A stretch of 38,493 nucleotides of DNA from Thermoplasmata archaeon (GCA_021846695.1 JAJZWN010000007.1:1-38493); one strand, 5' to 3'. Positions 24,832-33,328 are shown, counted from the stretch's first letter. Program-made: numbers and translations. The notes: generated by a model not told the origin, from the letters alone.

Positions 24832-25740
24832 ATGGAAGTTACAAAGCGCAGTTATTCTTCATCGGCAAATCTCGGGCCGGGTTATGACATATTATCATTA
24901 GCTCATATGGCATTTTTTGATTCTGTAACGGTAAAAAAAACAGGAAAAGCGGGCATAAAGATCATATCAGATTCCACGCCCCAGGACCCTGAAAACAATT
25001 CTGCTGGGCTTGGGGTGTCGAAGGTCATGGAAGACATGGGCATCAATGAAGGACTTGAAATAAAAATTACAAAGGGTGTTCCTATCGGGCTTGGGCTGGG
25101 GAGCAGCGGGGCATCTTCATCTGCTGCAGTAAAGGCGGTGAACGAATTGCTTGAACTGAATATGACCCCTGATGAAATGGTATACTATTCTATGTACGGA
25201 GAAATAGCTGCCTGTGGGTCAGCACATCCTGATAATGTATCGTCTGGCATATATGGTGGTCTGACACTTATAAGTTCAGCCTCCCCGGTTAGGGTAAGGA
25301 AAATAAAGATAAATTATGATATGAAACTACTTCTCATAATACCGGAGTCGAGCATAAAGAAAAAAACGCAGCAGGCAAGGTCAATGGTTCCAGATAAAAT
25401 CAGCATGGCCGATCATGTTTTGCATGCGTCCAGGATTTCTACCATGCTTTACGGATTCATGAAGGGCGACCGGGATGCCATACGTGAAGGTATGATGGAT
25501 GACATAGTTGAAAGGTCCAGGGAATCCCTGTTCCCGTTTTATAGGGACATAAGAAATAAGGCCATTGATGGAAATGCCATATCAACATGCGTTAGCGGTG
25601 CTGGGCCCTCTGTCCTGATATTTACTGATGAAAATACAAAAATAGATGAAATTTTATCCAATGCAAGGAAAATAATGGATTCGTATAATTTAAGATATGA
25701 TATTAGGGAAACAACAATTCTGGAGGATTATAATGATTAA
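24832..25740 (+). CDS. thrB: homoserine kinase
   Basis: GHMP-family kinase making O-phosphohomoserine from homoserine and ATP. The 302-residue protein starts YSSSANLGPGYDILSLA, the family N-terminal motif. The ATP-binding glycine/serine loop is GLGLGSSGASSSAA, followed by HPDNVSSGIYGGL and the C-terminal CVSGAGPSVLIF loop. Residues and length match ThrB. The stop overlaps the start of a PLP enzyme by 8 bases, so phosphohomoserine may feed that enzyme as well as threonine synthase (not in this window). GGAGGAT near the end (about 25722-25728) serves the next gene. Confidence 0.93.
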   Translation: MEVTKRSYSSSANLGPGYDILSLAHMAFFDSVTVKKTGKAGIKIISDSTPQDPENNSAGLGVSKVMEDMGINEGLEIKITKGVPIGLGLGSSGASSSAAVKAVNELLELNMTPDEMVYYSMYGEIAACGSAHPDNVSSGIYGGLTLISSASPVRVRKIKINYDMKLLLIIPESSIKKKTQQARSMVPDKISMADHVLHASRISTMLYGFMKGDRDAIREGMMDDIVERSRESLFPFYRDIRNKAIDGNAISTCVSGAGPSVLIFTDENTKIDEILSNARKIMDSYNLRYDIRETTILEDYND

Positions 25741-26833
25741 TGATGGTATTAAAAATATATATGCAAAACCTGTTACATTTCCAATATACCAGACAAGCTC
25801 ATATATTGTCCCGGAGGGTGAAAAATACCGGTATACCAGAGAGTATAACCCTACCGTGGAAAATCTGGGAAAGGAGATAATGCGTATAGAAGGATCCGAG
25901 GATTATAATGTATTTTCATCAGGCATGGGGGCCATAACAACAACGTTGCTGGCACTTTCTGGACCTGGCGATAGAATACTTACCCACCTTGACACATTTG
26001 CCAGATCATACCATTTCATAAAAGAATTCATGGGGAGATGGGGTGTACGGGCAGATGTGTCCTTACCAGGAACAGAGAATATTTTAAGTTCTATAAAGAA
26101 GGATACAAAAATTGTTTTTATTGAAAGCGTTACAAATCCAATATTAAGGGTAAATGATATAAAAGCTATATCCGAACGCTGCAATGAGGTCGGTTCACTG
26201 CTTATTGTTGATTCCACTGTTCCTACTCCTTATAATATTAAATCGGTTAAACTGGGTGCAGACATAGTTATACATAGCTCATCAAAGTTTATTGCGGGCC
26301 ACAATAATGTTATTTCCGGTCTTGCCGCAGGAAGGAAGGATTTAATGGAAAAAATAGATACAATGAGAAGAACGCTTGGAACTACACTTGATCCAAACTC
26401 TGCATTTCTCACAGAGGCGGGCATGAAAACCCTTGATATACGAATGGAAAAAATAAATTCAAATGCAATGAAAATTGCCAGAGAGCTTGAAGGCAATAAA
26501 TACATAAAGAGGGTTATCTACCCGGGGCTTGCAGAACACCGGGATCACGATACCGTCGTTAAATATATGAAAGGCTATTCCGGGATAGTGTGCTTTGAGA
26601 TTGGTATGGAAGCCATGAAATTTATAGGGAAATTGAAACAGGTAATCCCTGCCAATACTATGGGCGGGGTTGACAGCATAGTGTCCATACCCAAAACAAT
26701 GTCCCACAGGTCTCTAACACCTGATGAACTGAAGATACTGGAAGTGGATGACCACTTTATAAGGCTGTCAGTGGGCATAGAGGAACCTGAAAAAATTCTG
26801 GATGATATCAATAATGCCCTTTCATCCCAATAA
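25733..26833 (+). CDS. Cys/Met-metabolism PLP enzyme (cystathionine gamma-synthase-like)
   Basis: Fold type I PLP enzyme of 366 residues, of the cystathionine gamma-synthase / gamma-lyase / sulfhydrylase family. YTREYNPTVENL is the N-terminal phosphate-binding segment, SSGMGAI binds cofactor phosphate, and Lys185 in HSSSKFIAGH forms the Schiff base, with Asp160 before it. Where family members have a PLP-stacking tyrosine (DLYGGTYR), this protein reads DTFARSYH, so Phe89 probably replaces it. It overlaps thrB by 8 bases; start 25733 is chosen over 25697 for that reason and for its GGAGGAT site. A phosphohomoserine-dependent gamma-replacement is an attractive inference. Confidence 0.85.
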   Translation: MINDGIKNIYAKPVTFPIYQTSSYIVPEGEKYRYTREYNPTVENLGKEIMRIEGSEDYNVFSSGMGAITTTLLALSGPGDRILTHLDTFARSYHFIKEFMGRWGVRADVSLPGTENILSSIKKDTKIVFIESVTNPILRVNDIKAISERCNEVGSLLIVDSTVPTPYNIKSVKLGADIVIHSSSKFIAGHNNVISGLAAGRKDLMEKIDTMRRTLGTTLDPNSAFLTEAGMKTLDIRMEKINSNAMKIARELEGNKYIKRVIYPGLAEHRDHDTVVKYMKGYSGIVCFEIGMEAMKFIGKLKQVIPANTMGGVDSIVSIPKTMSHRSLTPDELKILEVDDHFIRLSVGIEEPEKILDDINNALSSQ

Positions 26834-27416
26834 GGGATTTTATATATTCTTTTATTGAAATTTCAGTTTCATGAAAATTTTTGTTATCTATAATCAAAAC
26901 ATCGCTGCCAGACCTACCCATAGAATATTTTTCCATTACTCTGTAGACTGGAAGTTGCTCAACAAGTCTTTCTCCGGGAGAATTCAAATGCGTATAGTTT
27001 ATCCGTTCCTTTAATCTTGTACTATGCAAATCGTTGTCTGAAATGTGTATATATATCTTTATTATTTTATCTCTAATATCTTCATCAAGCATTTCTGGGA
27101 TGAAATAAAGTGTCTCCAGTATAAGTGGCTCACCGTTTCTTAATGCTCTCCTGAATATTGCATTAATTCCTGGATACATGTATTTTGACTGTTCTATGTA
27201 ACCCTTTATTATATTTTCATTGTTTTTTTCCCCGAATGCGGAATATGCACTGTAAACACTTACTTCCATAAGCCCGCTATCCGCATATGGCCTCAGAAAC
27301 TCCCTCAGATAGTCCCCTGACAGCACGATATTGATATTGAACTCCCTACCTATGTATCCAGAAATACTGGTCTTGCCAACACCAGGGATGCCACCGATCA
27401 ATACAACAGGAATCAT
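26808..27416 (-). CDS. 2-phosphoglycerate kinase-like P-loop protein
   Basis: P-loop kinase of 202 residues. Walker A is GGIPGVGKTS, and VLSGDYLREFLRP follows, in the position where 2-phosphoglycerate kinases have the STDTVREVLR-like segment. A Walker B-like LILETLYFIPE and a lid RLKERINYTH complete the fold. 2-Phosphoglycerate kinase makes 2,3-bisphosphoglycerate for cyclic 2,3-BPG in some methanogens; in this lineage the substrate is uncertain, and a generic small-molecule or nucleoside kinase is possible. The last 26 bases overlap the converging PLP-enzyme gene. The 184 bases before the SOD gene contain only promoter-like AT tracts. Confidence 0.75.
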   Translation of the reverse strand: MIPVVLIGGIPGVGKTSISGYIGREFNINIVLSGDYLREFLRPYADSGLMEVSVYSAYSAFGEKNNENIIKGYIEQSKYMYPGINAIFRRALRNGEPLILETLYFIPEMLDEDIRDKIIKIYIHISDNDLHSTRLKERINYTHLNSPGERLVEQLPVYRVMEKYSMGRSGSDVLIIDNKNFHETEISIKEYIKSLIGMKGHY

Positions 27417-27600
27417 GCCTGCAGTATCATGATGGGATTATTAATTTTTGTTAAATTCAATGATTAAATCTATACACATCCCTGTATTAATTTAACTCTT
27501 AAATGGGAAGCACCATCTTTGGAGAGAGGAAGATACCACTTTTAAGCTGCAGGAATTTCAATAAATTTTTAAATGATAAGCTAATATCAATATGATAAAT

Positions 27601-28224
27601 ATGGCTACAGAAACATGGGAAGTAAAGGAAAATGCAAGACCTAGAGGATTGGACGGCATATCAGACAAGCAGATAGACTACCACTTTGATTTCCATTATA
27701 AGGGATATGTGGCAAAACTCAACGAAATATGGTCAAAATTGCCCAGCGTTGATCTGACCAAAGCCAACCAGAATTACAGTGACCTCAGGGAAATGAAGCT
27801 GGAAGAGACATTCAATTATGACGGATCAATGCTTCATGAATACTATTTCGAGTCATTAAACAAGGACCATGTAGCAATGCCGGAATCAGTTAAATCAGCT
27901 ATAGAGAAAGACTTTGGAAGCTATGAAAACTTTGTTGCCCTTTTCAAGGCAGTCGGAACAGCATTCAGGGGATGGGCACATCTTGTGTTTGATCTTAACA
28001 CAGGAAAACTGAGAGTGCTTGGTGCGGATATACACAATGCATCAGCAATATGGAATGCGCTTATGATACTTCCTCTGGATGTGTACGAACATGCTTACTA
28101 CACAGACTACGGTGCCAAGAGGGCTCCATACCTGGATGCATTCATGAAGAATGTTGACTGGAAGGTCGTGGAAAAGAGACTTGAGAGAGCCAAAAGAACA
28201 TACGAAGCCTTCAAAAAGGATTAA
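27601..28224 (+). CDS. sod: Fe/Mn superoxide dismutase
   Basis: Dismutates superoxide in the cytoplasm. The 207-residue protein (from ATG 27601) aligns by eye with archaeal Fe/Mn SODs. The first metal histidine lies in QIDYHFDFHYKGYV and the second in SMLHEYYFESL; the aspartate and last histidine are in PLDVYEHAYYTDYG. The FRGWAHLVFDL segment matches the region before the third ligand. Iron versus manganese use cannot be decided by sequence. ATG 27592 is also in frame; a TTTTAAAT element at 27567-27574 fits a transcript beginning around 27596. The region uses more G+C-rich codons than neighbours, suggesting high expression. Confidence 0.92.
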   Translation: MATETWEVKENARPRGLDGISDKQIDYHFDFHYKGYVAKLNEIWSKLPSVDLTKANQNYSDLREMKLEETFNYDGSMLHEYYFESLNKDHVAMPESVKSAIEKDFGSYENFVALFKAVGTAFRGWAHLVFDLNTGKLRVLGADIHNASAIWNALMILPLDVYEHAYYTDYGAKRAPYLDAFMKNVDWKVVEKRLERAKRTYEAFKKD

Positions 28225-28241
28225 AAATATTTTTCATTTTT

Positions 28242-28871
28242 ATGATTAAAGAAGATGAACTGTCCATTAAAATAATGGAATCAAAAATTGTTTTTGGTAA
28301 AAAGATCAATGAGAGGGTCATAGATTTTATCAACATGGGAAAATCCAGAAATGATTCATTGTTCATGGAGCTATGCTTCTGCATACTCACCGCAAACACC
28401 TCAGCTGAAATGGGAATAAGAACCCAGAGAACCATAATGAACGGTTTCATAGACTACCCGGAGGAAAAATTGAGAGATGAGTTAAAGGCTGCAAAATATA
28501 GATTTTACAATAAGAGGGCATCATATATTGTGGATGCCAGGCCGGTAAGGAAAAACATTAAAAAACTCATTGCAGGGATGGATCACTTTTCGCTGAGGGA
28601 ATATCTGGTAAATAATATAAAAGGTGTAGGGTATAAAGAAGCTTCACACTTTCTAAGGAATATAGGCATATTTGATTTTGCAATACTGGACAAGCACATA
28701 CTAAAATTAATGAAGGATTATGGTTATACCGATAATATTAAGCTTGCCACAAGAAAAGATTACCTGGAAAAAGAGAGAGTTTTCAACTCAATAGCGTCTG
28801 TTTACGGACTTGAACCGGGGATACTGGACCTGTATCTATGGCAGATTGCAACAGGGAAAATACTGAAATAA
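28242..28871 (+). CDS. ogg: 8-oxoguanine DNA glycosylase/lyase (Ogg2 family)
   Basis: Bifunctional base-excision enzyme that removes 8-oxoguanine and nicks the strand. The 209-residue helix-hairpin-helix protein matches the Ogg2 (M. jannaschii Ogg) family. The hairpin KGVGYKEASHFLRN carries the catalytic Lys132, and FAILDKHIL carries the catalytic Asp150. The last residue is Lys209, in line with the C-terminal lysine used by Ogg2 enzymes for 8-oxoG recognition. The gene follows sod by 17 bases on the same strand, suggesting an oxidative-stress pair. The stop is 3 bases from the thiI stop. Confidence 0.92.
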   Translation: MIKEDELSIKIMESKIVFGKKINERVIDFINMGKSRNDSLFMELCFCILTANTSAEMGIRTQRTIMNGFIDYPEEKLRDELKAAKYRFYNKRASYIVDARPVRKNIKKLIAGMDHFSLREYLVNNIKGVGYKEASHFLRNIGIFDFAILDKHILKLMKDYGYTDNIKLATRKDYLEKERVFNSIASVYGLEPGILDLYLWQIATGKILK

Positions 28872-28874
28872 AAT

Positions 28875-30296
28875 TCAATTATTCAGGGCATATGCCTTTT
28901 TTAAATCCTTTTCTGTGGAGTAAAAAGAACTGAATCCTTTCGAAATCATAATTGATGATGCATACGCACTGTTAAGCCCCTTCTTGCAGTAAAAGAAGTA
29001 ATTTTTGCTTTTATCTCCGGTTTCAGTTATAGCGTTCAGACTTTTTAAATCCATGTTAATAGAACCGGGAATATGCCATTTTTCATATTCTGACGGAAGC
29101 CTCAAATCTATTATAATGCTGTTTTCCGGTATCCTGTCCGTCCTGCTTCCCCGAATTGAGCTAACATAGGAATCTATCTGATCCATTTTGATTGCTATTA
29201 TTTCATGTAAATTGTTTTCAACCGGAAATTTTTCAAGTTCATGCTTTAAATCTGAATAATCTGTATTGATGCCGGGATTTTTTGAAAACAGGGAGCAGAA
29301 TTCACCTATGGACTCTTCCATGTATAGCCCCCTGGACCGGGAGTATGAAATTGTCTCCTCCTTGTCAAAACCTATCAGTGGCCTGAATATTGGCATTCTT
29401 ATATCCATGGAAAGAGATTTCAGGTTTTTTGGTATCTGTGACGAGACCTGGCCTATTGATTCTCCAGTAACAATTGCGTCATAGTCAAATTTTCTGGAAA
29501 GTGCCTCAGCATATCTGTACAGTAATTCCTTGAAAATTAAATTGGCATATTTCTGTGAAGGGTGCTGAACAATTTCCGTAATCAGAGATGAACCGTCCAT
29601 TATGAATATATTCCCATTGTAACCCTTTGAATATTTTGACAGGAGATTTCTGGCTGATTTCAGCATGTAAATCGTATCCGATGGATGTGCCAGAGAGCAG
29701 AAAAGTATATCAGCAGCCATGCCCCTTTTCATCACCATGTAAGTTGCCACAGGAGAATCTATTCCGCCTGAAAAAAGTGATATTGCCCTGCCCTCAGACC
29801 TCAATGGCAGACCTCCGGGGCCATCTATTTTTTCCGTAAATGTATAGAAATTTTTGTCCCTGACCTCTATGAATAACGGAGCCTCGGGATTTTCCAGATT
29901 TACACCTGAGGATCTATTGTAAAGGGCATCCCCCACTGCTATTTCCAGTTGCTTTGATGTGAAATTATGTGTTCCCTTTCTGGTGGCACGGACTGCAAAA
30001 CTTTTACCTGAAACGTATTTTGAATAGTGTTCCACACATTTTGAAACTATATCCTCTATACTGTTAAATGTATATTCCCTGGCAGGGGAAAAGGACCGGA
30101 TACCGAAAACGTGGGGCAAAAGCTGGAAAAATATACTTTCTTCCGAATAAAGGTATATTCGCCCATCGCTTTTTTTATATTTTAAATCAAAATTTTGTGG
30201 AAGTGATGAAATTATGTTTTCCATAAGTGTTTTTTCCATCATTCTACGGGTCTTATTTCCCTTCAACCCTATTTCGGAATACCTGACAATGAACAT
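28875..30296 (-). CDS. thiI: tRNA 4-thiouridine synthase ThiI with C-terminal rhodanese domain
   Basis: Sulfur transferase that makes 4-thiouridine at position 8 of tRNA and may feed thiazole synthesis. Domains of the 473-residue protein: NFLD/ferredoxin-like part (1-60), THUMP (about 60-165, with RATRKGTHNFTSKQLE), PP-loop ATPase (FSGGIDSPVATY, 176-185) and a rhodanese domain (about 380-473) with catalytic Cys437 in FFYCKKGLNS. Cys334 in GEFCSLFSKN corresponds to the partner cysteine (E. coli Cys344) that forms the disulfide with the rhodanese cysteine. The fused rhodanese resembles the enterobacterial arrangement; many archaeal ThiI lack it. A CATAAATA element lies 26 bases upstream. Confidence 0.93.
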   Translation of the reverse strand: MFIVRYSEIGLKGNKTRRMMEKTLMENIISSLPQNFDLKYKKSDGRIYLYSEESIFFQLLPHVFGIRSFSPAREYTFNSIEDIVSKCVEHYSKYVSGKSFAVRATRKGTHNFTSKQLEIAVGDALYNRSSGVNLENPEAPLFIEVRDKNFYTFTEKIDGPGGLPLRSEGRAISLFSGGIDSPVATYMVMKRGMAADILFCSLAHPSDTIYMLKSARNLLSKYSKGYNGNIFIMDGSSLITEIVQHPSQKYANLIFKELLYRYAEALSRKFDYDAIVTGESIGQVSSQIPKNLKSLSMDIRMPIFRPLIGFDKEETISYSRSRGLYMEESIGEFCSLFSKNPGINTDYSDLKHELEKFPVENNLHEIIAIKMDQIDSYVSSIRGSRTDRIPENSIIIDLRLPSEYEKWHIPGSINMDLKSLNAITETGDKSKNYFFYCKKGLNSAYASSIMISKGFSSFYSTEKDLKKAYALNN

Positions 30297-30380
30297 TGGC
30301 TACATATCTTTAATTTCTATTTATGTGTTACTTTCAAAAAGTATCGCTAAAATATTTAATATATAAAGATATTTGACTGC

Positions 30381-30944
30381 ATGGAAATGATAAAAATAGC
30401 AGGATTTGGAGGAAGCTTGAGAAAAGAATCATACAGCAGGTATTTACTGGAAAACTCTGTGAATTTAATGCCTGAAAATTCTGAATTGAAAATACTGGAT
30501 ATTAAAAATTTTCCCCTTATGAACCAGGATGAGGAGAATAATTACCCGGAAAACGTTAAAAACTTCAAGAAACAGATAAGGGAGTCAGATGGTGTACTTA
30601 TAGTAACACCTGAATACAATTATTCTATTCCGGGATACCTTAAAAATGTCCTTGATGTTGCATCGAGACCCTATGGAGATAACCCCTTCGATGGAAAACC
30701 AGTGGCCGTAATGAGCTCATCAATCGGTATGCTTGGGGGCTCCAGGGCACAGTATCATCTCAGGCAGGTCTTTGTGTTTCTAAATATGGTTCCAGTAAAT
30801 ACGCCAGAAGTATTTCTTACATTTGCCCCACAAAAATTCGATAAAAATGGAAAACTGACAGATGATATGACTGCTAAATTTGCCGCCCAGCTTCTGGAAA
30901 ATCTGGTAAACCTGGCAAGGGATATTAAAAAAGCCCACCATTAA
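30381..30944 (+). CDS. NAD(P)H-dependent FMN reductase family protein
   Basis: Flavodoxin-like reductase of 187 residues. GFGGSLRKESYSRYLLE is the FMN phosphate loop, and VTPEYNYSIPGYLKNVLD is the signature of the SsuE/ArsH/chromate-reductase family, with SSIGMLGGSRAQYHLR following. The partner (chromate, quinone, flavin or an iron carrier) cannot be decided. ATG 30387 is an alternative start, consistent with the TATA-like element at 30355-30365. The gene is divergent from thiI over 84 bases. Confidence 0.9.
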   Translation: MEMIKIAGFGGSLRKESYSRYLLENSVNLMPENSELKILDIKNFPLMNQDEENNYPENVKNFKKQIRESDGVLIVTPEYNYSIPGYLKNVLDVASRPYGDNPFDGKPVAVMSSSIGMLGGSRAQYHLRQVFVFLNMVPVNTPEVFLTFAPQKFDKNGKLTDDMTAKFAAQLLENLVNLARDIKKAHH

Positions 30945-31004
30945 ACTTTTATTTTTACTGGAAAATATAATTTAACAGAAAATTGATTGGGTCAAATTTA
31001 ATAA

Positions 31005-31014
31005 CTTTATAAAT
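31005..31014 (+). promoter_or_regulatory. TATA box for the isoprenoid operon
   Basis: CTTTATAAAT is centred about 18 bases before ATG 31027; the TTTAATAACT run just upstream (30996-31005) may contribute. A very short or absent leader is expected. Confidence 0.45.
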
Positions 31015-31026
31015 ATTATTTATAAA

Positions 31027-31755
31027 ATGATAGTAATCAAGCTCGGTGGAAGTGTTATTACACAAAAATCTGAATACAAATCCTTTAATGGGGCTGTTGT
31101 TGAAAAAATAGTTAAAACGCTTAAGGGAATAAATGATGAGATGATTATTGTGCATGGAGGGGGATCTTTCGGGCATATAAAAGCGAAAGAGTATGGGTTA
31201 CCCGGTTATGCAAGTAAAGAAACTATAATAGGCATGAGCATTGTCCATAATGATATGGCAGACCTCAATCTCAAAATTTCTCAAATATTATACAGCAATG
31301 GTATTTACAGCATAGCTCTTCCAGTATCCTCCCTTGTTTACGATAATAAAAAAAACTATACGGTATTTAGAAGGTATCTTCAACTGGGAATAACACCGGT
31401 CTCCTATGGAGATACATATATTCACGGAAATAAAATAGGTATATATTCCGGTGATAACATAGTATATGATGTTGCAAGAAGATTCCATCCATCTGCCGTT
31501 GTGTTCTTTTCTGATGTGGATGGCATTTATGATAAAAACCCAAAGACTAATCCAGATGCCAGGCTTTTGAAACATATTACAGGGGAATTTCAGCATGATG
31601 AGATGATACCCGATGTGACAGGGGGCATAATGAATAAGTACAGAAAGATGAAAAATATTTCTGACCTCGGTATACCGGTGTATCTCATAAATGGGCTATA
31701 TCCGGAACGAATATATAATATAGGGAAGAATAATTTTACCGGAACGGTGGTTTAA
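31027..31755 (+). CDS. ipk: isopentenyl phosphate kinase
   Basis: Phosphorylates isopentenyl phosphate to isopentenyl diphosphate in the archaeal branch of the mevalonate pathway. The 242-residue protein has the amino-acid-kinase fold: IKLGGSVIT, the IVHGGGSFGHIKAKEYG loop with catalytic His50 (the position described for the Thermoplasma enzyme), FSDVDGIYDKNP at the ATP site, and VTGGIMNKYRKM. It is the first gene of ipk-idi2-zpr1, with the idi2 ATG starting at the base after its TAA. Presence of IPK implies the phosphomevalonate decarboxylase or mevalonate-3-phosphate variant of the pathway elsewhere in the genome. Confidence 0.95.
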   Translation: MIVIKLGGSVITQKSEYKSFNGAVVEKIVKTLKGINDEMIIVHGGGSFGHIKAKEYGLPGYASKETIIGMSIVHNDMADLNLKISQILYSNGIYSIALPVSSLVYDNKKNYTVFRRYLQLGITPVSYGDTYIHGNKIGIYSGDNIVYDVARRFHPSAVVFFSDVDGIYDKNPKTNPDARLLKHITGEFQHDEMIPDVTGGIMNKYRKMKNISDLGIPVYLINGLYPERIYNIGKNNFTGTVV

Positions 31756-32805
31756 ATGATAGAAAATAGAAAGGAAGAACATATCAATATTGCCGAGAAT
31801 ATGAACGTTACATCTGAACATAATTTCTGGGATGATATAAGATTAATTCACAGAGCATTGCCTGAAGTAGATTATGATTCTATAGGCACAGGGATAGATT
31901 TTCTGGGAACCCATTTTAATTATCCATTCCTGATCTCCTCCATGACGGGCGGAACCGAAAAGGCAAGGAAAATAAATGCCAACCTTGCAAAGGCTGCTGA
32001 GGAGTTTCATATAGGAATGGGTGTAGGCAGCATGAGGGCCGCAATTGAGAATAAAGATATTGCCGGCACGTTTTCAGTAATAAACGATTTTAAGGTTCCC
32101 GCAAAGTTTGCAAATATTGGTGCACCCCAGCTCATAGGCCAGGATAAACCACCTATTTCCGATAGGGATATTGAATATATATTCAATTTAATAGATGCAA
32201 AGTATCTAATCGTACATTTTAACTTTCTTCAGGAGATGGTACAGCCCGAAGGAGATAGAAATGCAAGGGGAGTGCTCTCAAGATTAAAAGAAATTGCAAA
32301 ATCATATCCAGTAATTGCCAAGGAAACAGGCAGTGGATTTTCCAGGGAGGATGCCCTGGAGCTAAGGGATGCTGGTGTAAAGGCAATAGATGTTGGAGGC
32401 CTCGGTGGCACTTCTTTTGCTGCAATTGAATATTACAGGGCAGAAAAAATACAGAACAGGGAAAAAATGCACACGGGGGAAACCTTCTGGAACTGGGGAA
32501 TACCTTCACCTGCCTCTATTAAATTCTGTTCCGTGGGCATACCCATAATAGGAAGTGGAGGAATAAGAAATGGTGAGGATATTGTAAAATCAATAATTAT
32601 GGGTGCAGATATGGGTGCCATGGCAAGGAATTTTCTGAAGGCAGCAGATACATCGTATGAGGAGTTAAAATTAGAGGTGAATAATATAATAAAAGATATA
32701 AAAATTTCAATGTTCCTTTCTGCTGCTGCAAATATTTCGGATTTAAAAAACAAAAAATATATAGTATTTGATCCATTATATTCTTGGCTTGATCAGGGTG
32801 ATTAA
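31756..32805 (+). CDS. fni: type 2 isopentenyl-diphosphate delta-isomerase
   Basis: FMN-dependent enzyme that interconverts IPP and DMAPP, taking the product of the gene upstream. The 349-residue TIM barrel starts RKEEHINIAENMNV, then has the SSMTGGTEKARKIN flavin loop, VGSMRAA, KETGSGFSREDA and DVGGLGGTSFAAIE, followed by GSGGIRNGEDIVKSIIMGAD for FMN phosphate. All are standard Idi2 motifs. No gap separates it from ipk or from the ZPR1-like gene. The 3' end encodes Gly-Asp through the Shine-Dalgarno of the next gene. Confidence 0.96.
   Translation: MIENRKEEHINIAENMNVTSEHNFWDDIRLIHRALPEVDYDSIGTGIDFLGTHFNYPFLISSMTGGTEKARKINANLAKAAEEFHIGMGVGSMRAAIENKDIAGTFSVINDFKVPAKFANIGAPQLIGQDKPPISDRDIEYIFNLIDAKYLIVHFNFLQEMVQPEGDRNARGVLSRLKEIAKSYPVIAKETGSGFSREDALELRDAGVKAIDVGGLGGTSFAAIEYYRAEKIQNREKMHTGETFWNWGIPSPASIKFCSVGIPIIGSGGIRNGEDIVKSIIMGADMGAMARNFLKAADTSYEELKLEVNNIIKDIKISMFLSAAANISDLKNKKYIVFDPLYSWLDQGD
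32797..32803 (+). promoter_or_regulatory. Shine-Dalgarno of the ZPR1-like gene within fni
   Basis: GGTGATT encodes the C-terminal Gly-Asp of the isomerase and the first base of its TAA; the next ATG is 2 bases downstream. Confidence 0.7.
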
Positions 32806-33306
32806 ATGGAAGAAATAAAAACAGAGGCAAGATGCCCCAACTGCAATGAATTTTTGTTTTACCTGGAGGCAGATAATGACATACCATACGAGGGAAAAAT
32901 AACTATACACACTTACCTATGCAGGAATTGCAGTTACAGGAATGTTACAATTGAACGCCATGATAGGGAGTCACCGAAAATTATCAAATTCAAAATAAAA
33001 AATAAAAACGACCTGAAAACCATAGTTTACAGATCTCCTGATGCCAGTGTACAGATACCAGAACTTGATGCCGAGATATCTCCAGGAATAGCATCTAAAG
33101 GTTATATTACAACAGTTGAGGGAATTTTAACCAGCATAAAGGAGAAGCTTGCCATAATGGGTGATGGAGAGGACGTAAATTATTTGAAACAGAGAATTGA
33201 TGGAATTCTCAGCGGTGCCGAGGAGAAGATTACAATAATTATAGATGACAATTCTGGCAAGAGCAAGATAAATAGCGGCAGGGTTGAAATTATACTAAAA
33301 GAATGA
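32806..33306 (+). CDS. ZPR1-type zinc-finger protein
   Basis: Archaeal relative of the ZPR1 zinc-ribbon family, 166 residues. The zinc ribbon uses Cys10, Cys13 (CPNC) and Cys39, Cys42 (CRNC) with the hydrophobic core LCRNCSYRNVTI, followed by the A/beta domain of the family, including TTVEGILTSIKEKL near residue 110. Function in archaea is not established; eukaryotic ZPR1 binds elongation factor eEF1A. GGTGATT at 32797-32803, within the end of idi2, is its Shine-Dalgarno, and ATG follows the idi2 TAA directly. Co-transcription with isoprenoid genes may be only positional. Confidence 0.88.
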   Translation: MEEIKTEARCPNCNEFLFYLEADNDIPYEGKITIHTYLCRNCSYRNVTIERHDRESPKIIKFKIKNKNDLKTIVYRSPDASVQIPELDAEISPGIASKGYITTVEGILTSIKEKLAIMGDGEDVNYLKQRIDGILSGAEEKITIIIDDNSGKSKINSGRVEIILKE

Positions 33307-33328
33307 CCTTTTATTTTTATGGAAAGTT

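Noticed and set aside
27417..27600. Possible small RNA (C/D-box-like ATGATGG) before the SOD gene
   Set aside because: Only one box-like hexamer is present, with no D box at the right spacing and no guide complementarity that could be checked by eye.
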